Below are positions 1-12,000 of a stretch of DNA of 64,000 bases, piece by piece. Below the pieces are notes generated by a model. The model did no database searches. It had not been told where the DNA came from and saw only the letters and a list, made by a program, of their open reading frames with translations. Source of the stretch: Hirudinaria manillensis (lineage: Eukaryota > Annelida > Clitellata > Hirudinida > Hirudinidae); contig CM067531.1 of the NCBI GenBank assembly GCA_034509925.1, positions 10,882,319 through 10,946,318 on the forward strand, given 5' to 3'. A program made the position numbers and the translations under genes. The stretch's first letter is position 1, and each line of letters opens with the position of its first letter.

Positions 1-3000
1 TAGTCTCAATAACTGGTTCAATGTAAAACTCTTTCTTGTTAATCACGTTGCTTGTTGCAGTGTTTTTAATCACCAGCTCTTTCTTAGCTATTTCTTCCTG
101 TCTGACGGTTAAGCTTGAGGCAACTTCTGATTCAGACTCAGACTCCAAATATTGATAAGCTGTTTATAAAATAAAATCATGTTTTGAGAAAACAATCAAC
201 ATATTGAAAATAAGTTAACAGAAATACATATATATATTTACATTAAATTTCGAAATTTTATGAAAATATTTTGTATGAAGATTGTAAGGAGTATATTTTT
301 TATGGATTTTTGATTTTGTGTTGTATAGAACGAAGATTTTGTTTCAGTCCAATACGACGCCATGGCAAATAAAAAATATATAATAATATACTATTATCAA
401 ATTAAAGGTCAAATGTAACCAGATATGTTTTTAATGTTTTTATGAAAGTTTGGGCAAAATCATGGTATTATTACCTGAGTTTATTGAAAATACCCAAAAC
501 CAGACTAAGTCATTTGTAGCTTATAAATTGATTTAAAGATCAATATTTTAAAACTTACCGAGTTTATTAAAAAATTCTCCACAGATTCCAGAAATGAAAT
601 TGACAATTTGTGTCTGAGTTCGAAAATGTGGTTTAACAATGCTCTCAGGATAGTTTGAAAGAAAGAGAAGCTCCACCTGGTGACATTGATGAGACAACAG
701 GAATGGAATTTCTTGGATGACTTGTTTCGCATCCCCACAAAATATTTGAACTTGGACAAAACACTTTGGCTTGAATTTCGTAGCCAAATATTTGGAGGAT
801 TCATAGAAGTTAATTTGGGCCTTTTCAACAAAATGACGCTCGTGAAGGATACCAACATGAAGACGATTTTCTAATAAAGACAAGGCTTCAGCTTTGTACA
901 CTAAGCCAACCTTCTGGTTCATTGAGAGTTTTAAAAAATTGCTAAAGGAAATATTTGCAAAGTAGGATTGAGGAAGAAATAAAGATGTTGAAATGGTTGT
1001 AGATTCAATTGGTATAATTTCTTTTCTTGATTGGGAAACTGAGAGAGACTGAGTTGATTGGATTTTCGGAAGCAATGCAACAAATTTCATGTCAATTTTG
1101 GATTTTTGGATTGTACCCTCATGCTGGAAATAGCTTTCGTAATTGCATTTCTCAGAAATAAGATTAACGTGGGTTTGTGGTTTTAAATCCTTTACTACGT
1201 TTGTGGAGGGGGTTTCTTCTATTTTTCTATCGACAAACTCAGTCTTGACACAATCTAAGTTTACCGGGCTTGCGCTCCTTTGCTTGAACCAATTCTGAGT
1301 TTGTGCATGAGTAATTTTATTCTTTGACTCTTTCGAGGCAAAGTATGTTTCTTGGCCAACCATAGACGGTACTGATTTTTCAACTATTGGCTGCAAAAAT
1401 TGTTGGAATTCTTCTCTAGAAAAAAGAAGAATTTGATTCCCAATAAATGACGGTTGTCTTTTTACGGTAATCGGTTTGAATTCTAGATGAGGAATCCTCT
1501 CTCCGTTTAATGTATATTTGTCTAGAAATTCAACCAAATTTTCCAGAGATTCCGACTTGAAATCAAAGATTGATAAAAGAACATTAAATCTGCACCTAGG
1601 AAAATGTGAGGATTTAAACAATTGTTTTTCCACTATTTTTTCAGAAGCCTGATCAGGATAACATTCATAACTCATTAACGGCTCAACTACATATTGTTGA
1701 GGAACAGAAGCTATTTGAGCAATAGCTCTACTCATTTCTTTCACGGAAGTAGATTTATCCATAACCAGCTCTGAATGTTTTGCTCGGAGCGTTTCGTGGT
1801 GGACTTCATAAATTAACTTTACGTGCTCTCTGTAGCTACTCGTGGCAGACGTTTCAATGTAGGTGGGAGTAATACGCTTGATGGGTGATGTCTTGAGGTT
1901 TTCAGAAGTAATCGATTGCAGTGCTCTATCCTGAAAGTGCTCGTCTTTTGTTGGAAAACATATATCCTCAATTTGAGTTTTCGAATCTCTCAACAGTACC
2001 CTATATTGATGCTGCTGAGGATGTGAAAATCCTGTCATAAGGGATTTTTCTGTTAGTACGTTTATCCTCTCATTAAATATTTGTTCATGCTCTAAATATT
2101 CCAAGTGATGTTCATAATTGAACGTTATGTTTTGTTCTGGAGCCAACAAAGCAGGCTTATCATTAATGGCTGGGTAAACTACGATTTGGGTCAGTAACTC
2201 ACTTTTTGATTCAGCAGCATTGACCTGATTTTCGTATAGCGAATAGCTATCAGCATGTCTAATTAGGCATTCATAATTGCGCTTTTCAAAGATGATATCA
2301 ATTTGAGTTTGTGGTTTTTGATCTTTCCTTATCACGTTCATATAAGGGATGTCTTCTGCTTTTGTATCTACAAGCTCAAACTGGACACTATCTAAGTTTT
2401 CCGGACTTGCACTCCTTTGCTTGAACCAATTCTGTGTTTGTGCATGGGTAATTTTATTCTTTGACTCTTTCGAGGCAAAGTATGTTTCTTGGCCAATCAT
2501 AGACGGTATTGACTTTTCAACTGTGGGTTGCAAAAACTGTTGGAATTCTTCTCTGGAAAAAAGAAGAATTTGATTCCTAATAAATGAAGGTTGTCTTTTT
2601 ACGGTAATCGGTTTGAATTCTAGATGAGGAATCCTCTCTCCGTTTAATGTATATTTGTCTAGAAATTCCACCATATTTTCCAGAGATTCCGACTTCAGAT
2701 CAAAGATTGAGAAAAGAACATTAAAACTGCACCTAGGAAAATGTGAGGATTTAAACAATTGTTCTTCCACTATTTTTTCAGTGGCCTGATCAGGATAACA
2801 TTCATAACTCAAAAATGGTTCAACAACATACTGGCGAGGAACCAAAGCTATTTGAGCAATAGCTCGAGTCATTTCTTTCATGGAATTAGATTTATCCAGA
2901 GTCAACTCTGAATGCTTTGCTCGGAGCGTTTCTTGCTGGATTTCATAAATCAACTTTACATTCTCTCTGTAGCTACTCGAGGCAGACGTTTCAATGTAGG

Positions 3001-6000
3001 TGGGAGTAATACGCTTAATGGGTGATGTCTTGAGGTTTTCAGATGTAATCGTTTGCATTGCTCTATCCTGAAAGTGCTCGTCTTTTGCAGTAAGGCATAC
3101 ATCCTCAATTTCTACCTTATAATCTCCCAGCAATACCCTATATTGATGACTTTGAGGATATGAAAATCCTGTCATAAGGGATTTTTCTGTTAGTACGTTT
3201 ATCCTCTCTTTATTTGTTTGTTCATGCTCTAAATATTCCAAGTGATGTTCAGAATTGAACGTTATGTTTTGTTCCGGAGCCAACAAAACAGGCTTATCAT
3301 TAATGGTTGGGTAAACTACGATTTGTGTCAAAAACTCACTTTTTGATTCAGCGACATTGACCTGACTTTCATTTAAGACTTGATATAGCGAATAGCTATC
3401 AGCATGTCTAATTAGGCTTTCATAATTGCGCTTTTCAAAGATGATATCAATTTGAGTTTGTGGTTTTTGATCTTTCCTTATGACGTTCATATAAGGGATG
3501 TCTTCCGCTTTTGTATCTATAAGCTCAACCTGGACACTATCTAAGTTTTCCGGACTTGCACTCCTTTGCTTGAACCAATTCTGTGTTTGTGCATGGGTAA
3601 TTTTATTCTTTGACTCTTTCGAGGCAAAGTATGTTTCTTGGCCAACCATACACGGTATTGACTTTTCAACTGTTGGTTGCAAAAATTGTTGGAATTCTTC
3701 TTTGGAAAAAAGAAGAATTTGATTCCTAATAAATGACGGTTGTCTTTTTAAGGTAATCGGTTTGAATTCTAGATGAGGAATCCTCTCCCCGTTTAATGTA
3801 TATTTGTCTAGAAATTCTACCATATTTTCCAGAGATTCCGACTTGAAATCAAAGATTGATACAAGAACATTAAAACTGCACCTGGGAAAATATGAGTTTT
3901 TAAACAAATGTTCTTCCACTATTTTTTCATAGGCCTGATCAGGATAACATTCATAAATCATTAACGGCTCAACTACATATTGTCGAGGGACTGAAGCTAA
4001 TTGAGCAATAGCTCGACTCATTTCTTTCACGGAATTAGATTTATCCAGAGTCAATTCTGAATGCTTTGCTCGGAGCGTTTCTTGCTGGATTTCATAAATT
4101 AACTTTACATTCTCTCTGTAATTAATCGAGGCTAATGTTTCAATGTAGGTGGGAGTAATACGCTTTATGGGTGATGTCTCGAGGCTTTCAAATGTAATCG
4201 ATTGCAGTGCTCTATCCTGAAAGTGCTCGTCTTTTGCAGGAAGACATACATCATCAATTTCTACCTTATAATCTCCCAGCAATACCCTATATTGATGACT
4301 TTGAGGATATGAAAATCCTGTCATAAGGGATTTTTCTGTTAGTACGTTTATCCTCTCGTTAAAAAATTGTTCATGCTCTAAATATTCCAAGTGATGTTCA
4401 TAATTGAACGTTATGTTTTGCTCCGGAGCCAATAAAGCAGGCTTATCATTAATGGCTGGGTAAACTACGATTTGGGTCAGTAACTCACTTTTTGATTCAG
4501 CAGCATTGACCTGATTTTCGTATAGCGAATAGCTATCAGCATGTCTAATTAGGCTTTCATAATTGCGCTTTTCAAAGATGATATCAATTTGAGTTTGTGG
4601 TTTTTGATCTTTCCTTATGACGTTCATATAAGGGATGTCTTCCGCTTTTGTATCTATAAGCTCAACCTGGACAATATCTAAGTTTTCCGGACTTGCGCTC
4701 CTTTGCTTGAACCAATTCTGAGTTTGTGCATGGGTAATTTTATTCTTTGACTCTTTCGAGGCAAAGTATGTTTCTTGGCCAACCATCGACGGTACTGATT
4801 TTTCAACTATTGGCTGCAAAAATTGTTGGAATTCTTCTTTGGAAAAAAGAAGAATTTGATTCCTAATAAATGACGGTTGTCTTTTTAAGGTAATCGGTTT
4901 GAATTCTAGATGAGGAATCCTCTCTCCGTTTAATGTATATTTGTCTAGAAATTCAACCAAATTTTCCAGAGATTCCGACTTGAAATCAAAGATTGATAAA
5001 AGTACGTTAAAAGTGCACCTAGGAAAATGTGAGGATTTAATTAATTTTTCTTCCACTATTTTTTCAGTGGCCTGATCAGGATAACATTCATAACTCAAGA
5101 ATGGTTCAACAACATACTGGCGAGGAACCAAAGCTATTTGAGCAATAGCTCGAGTCATTTCTTTCATAGAATTAGATTTATCCATAACCAACTCTGAGTG
5201 CTTTTCTCGGAGCGTTTCATGCTGCAATTCATAAATCAACTTTACATTCTCTCTGTAGCTACTCGTGGCAGACGTTTCAATGTACGTGGGAGTGATACGC
5301 TTGATGGACGACGTCTTGAGGTTTTCAGAAATAATCGATTGCAGTGCTCTATCTTGAATGTACTCGCCTTTTGCAGGAAGGCATACATCATCAATTTGAG
5401 TTTTCGAATCTCTTAGCAATACCCTATATTGATGCTGCTGAGGATGTGAAAATCCTGTCATAAGGGATTTTTCTGTTAGTACGTTTATCCTCTCTTTATT
5501 TGTTTGTTCATGCCCTAAATATTCCAAGAAATATTCATAACTGAACGTGATGTTTTGCTCTTGAGCCAATAAAGCAGGCTTATCGTAAGCTAGTGGATAA
5601 GATGTATTTGAACTCAAGGAGTCATATTTAGCTGTATTAATTTCAAAATTAAAAATACAGTCACAAACCCCTTCTGGTTTTGTTGGACTAATTTGCCTTG
5701 TATATTGTGTTGGGGTCATTTTAATAACTTCTCTAATCATTTCGACTTGAATATCTTTGTATGTTAAACTGGGCATTTCATATTCAGGTTTTAATTGGTA
5801 TGTAATCTCAGGGGGTTGTTCAAAAGTGTCCATATTAGTCATAAATGGTTGTTTTAATGATTCTTCACAAGTGTAAAAAGCATTTTCTTCAAGACTTTTA
5901 GATGGCGTTTGAGTATTTAAATCCAGAAATACCTCTGAAACCATTTCCTCATCAAGTCTTTGAACTTGCAATTCACTGTTAGCTTTTGTCTTAGAGATAT

Positions 6001-9000
6001 CGATCAAACAACCAAAATTAGTTTCAGGAACTGTCATCTCGGCATGTACAATCAATCTTTCACCAATAGGTTTTGCAACTTCATAAAAATATTGTTCTGG
6101 TGTCTTTTCTCTAATAAAATATGATAGTGCATCACCCTTTGTTTTACTTTCCAGATTTATCGAGACAGTTTGCTGGCAAGCCAATTCTGGCTTAAGAATA
6201 TCTTCAAACCTCAAAATGGCTTCATAGCTCACGTCAGATTTAGCCTCCCCAGCGTTGCAGACTATCACATCTTTTCTATTAGTATTATCCGCTACATATT
6301 CTTCTATAGTGTATGTAATCTGATTAATCCCATAATCCTTTTCGAAATTATAAACATTTTCATATGTAAAAATTTTATTCTGGAAATCAGTCAAATTCTT
6401 CGGTTTTTCTGAAGATAATGATTCCATTAAGTAGGTCGGGGATGTGGTTCTTAAAAATGATTTGCTATCATTTGTGTCAAAACTTTGTGTGAGAAAATCG
6501 ACGTTTTCATAAAGTTCGTCAGGGTTTGTTTGTTCAATGTGGGTCAAAACGCCGTCAGATATTGTGTGACTTTCCAATGAGGTTGGATAAGTTTGACAAA
6601 ATAATGTCTTATTTTGTTGAACTTGGCTTTCAAAGGTACTCGTAAATTCAACTAATATTTGAAGATCTTTTGGTTCATATATTCTACTTTCAACGATGTT
6701 ACCAAATATTGGGAAATTTGTTTGACTGATCTCAAAAGAAGCAGCAGCCCTATCCGCGTGTAAAGTCTCATCTCCAAATAAAGTTAAATTTTCCAATTGA
6801 AATGGTACTTTCTGTACTTCACAATTCGTGATAAGTTTGCTAATAATTGAGGAATTATTGGTAGTTTTTGGCAACGGGCACTGAGCAATTTCTTTCTCAA
6901 CATACATTATGTTGTCTATTATTTCAGGCGATATTCTTGTGGGGCTTTTCTGCTTAACAAGAGTAGGAATAACTGTGACTATCTTATCTGATGTTTTGTC
7001 ATAGTAGATAGGTGAGACAACTGCTTTTTCTGAAAGAAACCTGTCACCCAAATTAAAAATATCTTCTTCGCGCTCTGTCATAGATTCTGACGATATTCTA
7101 AAAGTCACTAAGGGTGAAACATTGACCAGTTTCATTTCCGAATCTTTAATATTCATACTGAATGGCTCTAACTCATCAACATCAGAAAGTGGAGCGAGAG
7201 ATTCATCACTGGAGAAATCCAGTTGGTCAAAAGCTACAAATAATTGCAATGTCTCTATATTTCCTCTTGTATGAAGTGTTAGACATGCAAAGCAGGAAGA
7301 CTTGTTTATTTAAAAACCGGCATGCTTAAGCCAAAACCCCAAGAAGTTTTATGAAAGTTCTGATTTTGAAATGATTGGAAGATCGAATTAACTCAAATTT
7401 TGCCAAAATTTACCAAAATGAAACATTAACTTTTGGTCATGGAATAAGTTTTTAATTTGACCACTTGGAATGTTTAGCTTCAACCCAACAAATGAATAAT
7501 TATAGAAGCCTGTGGTTTTCAAACGCAGCTCGAAACAAGCATGTTTCAAAATTAGAGCGCTCAAATAACTTCGTTCGACATTCTCAAACAAATTCAGTAA
7601 GAAAAACAAACTAGTGCCAAAATTATCAAATTCCAAAAACTCACCTGCCACCGTGAGAAGTGCTGTTGTTTTGGCAGTGCCATGAAGGTTGGTAGCCACG
7701 CAGGTATAGTAACCACTGTCTTCAGGGAAAACTTCCGCGATTTGGAGATGAGACTCTCCTGTTTCTTCGTTGTAATCTGTTAAGATATGAACTATGTCGT
7801 CGCAATTTCTTTCGTTTCTATACCATGTGACGCGTTTCGGCATGGGCCGTGCGATTAACTTGGTGGTAAATTCGACTGGACTTCCATCCATTACGGTCGT
7901 CGGCACCAACTCCACCAAAAATTTCGGGGCCTGCCCTGTTTCCACCACCAATTCACTTTTTAATTTTTTTTCCGGAAGAATTTCCGCTTCAACTTTAATT
8001 CCCTTAAGCATGCCTTGCTGATGTACTATCAGTTCAGCAGACTTTGTTTCTTTGGCAAGAGTAAACTCTAAAGTTCTATCTTCCGTTTGGTCTACAGTAA
8101 CTGTCTCTGAAAATATTCTTGGCTCTTCTAAAATTATCTCGGCCTCCATTTTTATTCCTTGAAATGTAGACTCTTGCTGAATTGTTATCTCGGATGTTTT
8201 ATTCGTCTCAGGGAGCTCCAAGACAACATCCTTGCTTTCGGTTTTGTCTATCATTACAGTCTCAGAAAATGTTTGAGGTTTCTCTTCTACCAGAATGATC
8301 TCAGCTTCCATTTTTATACCCTTCAATGATGCATCTTGGTGAATAGTTATCTCCGACGTTTGATTGGTGGGCAAAGCTTCGAAAAGAACCTCTTGCACTT
8401 CGCTGGTATCAATAGCCACAGTTTCAGAAAACAAAGGCTCTGGCATAAGTTCATATTCGGACTCAACAGTCAATCTTCTGATCTCAGAATCTTCTTGTGA
8501 GATTAATTCAGGAGGGCTAATCATCGGAATAACTTTCCTTAAGCTGTCTCTTGAATCGATTGATATGGTCTCAGAAAACAACGGTATCTTGGACAATTCA
8601 GTGTCTACTTCTGACGTTATACTCGTCCTACTATCTGTCTGGAAATTTTGGACATATATTTCCGTATTCGATTTTGGCTTTGGATGAATGATTTCGAATT
8701 CCAATGTTTTTACGGATTGATCACTTCTATCTATTGATACGGTTTCTGAAAACGTCTGATCAACGAAGCTCCTTTCATAATCGGATTTCTGAACTTCACT
8801 GATATGAACACCCAATCCTTCGCTTACAATTTGCGGTGACTTAGTTACAGGTCGGTCGATAAATAAGTGTTTGGTGACCGAGTGCCTTCCACTGCTGACG
8901 TAGTCAGGTACGAGAGTCAGTTCCACGTCGAATCTCGGTTTACCGGTTATATCGACGGTTTTCTTGGACTCGTAATGGACTGGCTGATCTCCATATTCTG

Positions 9001-12000
9001 TAGACACTGTTAAAGATTTATATTTATTATTATTTCAATCTCCAAACAATATTCTTAACAAACTTTACCGTTGATGTATAAATGAGAGGTAGAGTATGCA
9101 ACTCCAGATATGTTTTCCGCTTTACACGTATATTCACCCTCGTCTCCGAGAAACACTTCCTTGATGTACAAAATGCTTTCCTTCTTGTTAAAGTCCGTCA
9201 ATATTTTGCAATCGCTGGTCTTCTCAGTTACCAGGTTTCCATTAGCGAACCACTGAATGCTTGGAAGAGGTTCTCCTTCAAATCTCACAACGAAGAAGAT
9301 TTCCGAACCTTCGGTTGTGATGCGATTGACCAAAGGAAGGGAAAATGCTGGAGGCTGATTATAGCTATTACTGTACTTATCAGTCGGAAGTGCTTCAGAA
9401 TGAGTTTGTAGAATTGGCATGCAGAACGGTGGCTGAGGAGAAGAGCTTAGTCCAACACTCGAGACTTCTGATATGCAAGCAAAAAACATTAGCATGAAAT
9501 TACAATTCGACACTTGAAAATGCTCAAATAACTGATAAGAAAACCTTTAACGAAGAGATAAGTAGTAGTCCTTGATTCGCCATTCAAGTTCCTCGCCTTG
9601 CAGGTGTACTCGCCAGTGTTGGCAGGCTTCGGATTCGGGATGACCAGGGTTGAAACGATGTCTCCATCAACCTCTTTCATGTTGTGCCCAGATGATATTT
9701 CGACACCGTTGAAATACCAGGTTATATTTGTTGTTGAATCTCGCACAATCTTGCATTGAAACCTTTAATTTGAAAGAATTTAATGTTTAATGTTTTAAGT
9801 TTACTGGCGATTATTTGCTTGAACCGACTTCACTGGTTCTCCTAAAGTGATTTCAGTTTTCGGTTGAAGAGTTGTATGAAACACGGGTATTCTCTTTTCC
9901 GATATCTTGGAAACATTTACTGACTTCTCTTTTGGAGCTAGCAATTTATGTAAAATATTTATTATTATTATTAAAATTATTCACAGTTAATTTATTTATA
10001 TTTATATTTAGTAATTAATTTAGTCTGTGCTTCCTCTTAGGTGATAGAAGTGAAATAACGAACTCACGACATATGTATATAGTAGCTGAGCAAGTTGATT
10101 GTCCTGTTGGATTGTAAGCTACACAAGAATACTCTCCACTATCCTCAGCACTGCAGTTATGAATCAACAGTTTGCAGACATTCTTCCTGTCGTCGAATAC
10201 AATACTGTATTTGTCCGATGGCACCAATTCTCTGCCGTCATCTTTCAACCAAGTTACGATTGGTTTGGGTCTGCCGTGTACCATTGCGGTCAAAGTGACT
10301 GTTTGTCCTTCTTCCACCGCACAAGGCTGAACTCTTTGTGAAAATCTAGGGCTTGTTTTTATCGTCGAAATGTTCTGTTCTTTGGTTATTTGGTGTATCA
10401 GAATGTTGCTGTAATTGGCATCGGTAGACAGAGGATCGTTCAGCATCGCTTCAGTCAAGAGACATTCTGTTTCTGCCCTGCCTTGAGAATTCTCGGCAAC
10501 GCACTTTATTGTCGAATTGATGAACCTACTTACGTCGTGTATGGTCAGTTCGGCCAAACCCGTACTTTCGTCGTGATAGATGGTAAAGTCAGGAGTCGTT
10601 GATTCAATAGGTTTGTCGTTGACATACCAAGTTAACTTTGGCTTTGGATCTCCTACCACAGTGCAGGATAATTTAACTTCTTCAATATGTCTGACTGTAT
10701 ATGGAGATGGAGCTGGCGATCTTGACCCACGGGGAATTGGAGATCTCGCCAAACGGCACATCTGCGCGCCTGAGAAATGCCATCGTTAAACCCATTAGCC
10801 AAATGTTTTATTTATTAAGGAAATTATTTATAATCAATTGTTTAAATGTTAAATATTTCGAACCTGGATTTAAGCGTCCGATGCAGGTCACTTCACCATC
10901 GTCGTTGCTAACTGTACATTGGTAAAAACCTCTATCAGACTTAGCGATAGATCTTATCGTCAACATGTACCGATCCCCTTGAATCTCCATTTTGTATTTG
11001 TTCGTATTTTCAGCAAGAGGTTCGTTATTAAAGAACCACTCGTAATTACAAGGACCGGGACACGAGATTCTGCAGATCATGACAGCGTCGTCACCTTCTT
11101 TGACATCTGGTTCAACGATCGGCTCAATCAGCTGAGGAGCTCCAAAGTTGTTGCTTGAGTAGGTTATGTTCTTGTTGTAGAACATTGGTCCTATGAACAA
11201 CAGTAGCCATTTTAAATTATTATTGTTATTATTAAATAAATATCTCAGTTAAAGATAATAAAATAAAGCCCAGATAATTAGATTTAAAAACTCTGGCCAT
11301 AGGTCTATTTGATTACAATAAAAGTAACCAATCAGACACTGATTAGAACAAAAGTCCTATCGACCATTATGCGACTAGAGGAGCCGAATGGTAGTGTCCA
11401 AATATATTTGGAGCAACTCAAGAGGAAATATCAGAGTTCATCATCATTGCTTAACTATTGCTCTGGCAGCATTAACAATGGACTGATATATACCTATCAA
11501 CAGTCATAAAAATCCCTCAAGTAAATGTTAATCTATCAATCTATCCACACCTCTCTGAGATCTTCTGACTGTAGACCTGATAGATGTAACCGCTTCAGTC
11601 GATGGAGATTTCCTTGGCGAAGCTGCTTTATAGAAATTTTTCCTCATTATACGTCTTTCCTCTGAGTGGAACTGTCTCGGGTTCGTAGATCGATGGTGAG
11701 TTCTTTCTTCTGAATGGAAAGTCCTGGCAATTGAGCTGACCATTTTACCCCCTGTTGCTGGACTGGTTCTTGCCATATGAGTCATGCTATTTGTCGGAGA
11801 ATATCTTCCGTTGCTCCATGCAGCTAGAGATAGTGATTATCATTCTGAGCATGCAACTAAATTTTTATTTAGTGGCTAATTTAGGCCAATTGCTAGCAAC
11901 AATTAGAATTCCACCGACTGTAATAATCAAGTAGAGGAATTCATCTCAAAAAGAAAATCAAATTAGCTCTAGCAATAATGCTATGAAAAAATACTTTGCG

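Noticed and set aside
2349-5416. Plus-strand frames repeated across the titin-like exon
   Set aside because: Antisense shadows of the tandem coding repeats; they recur only because the repeat recurs.
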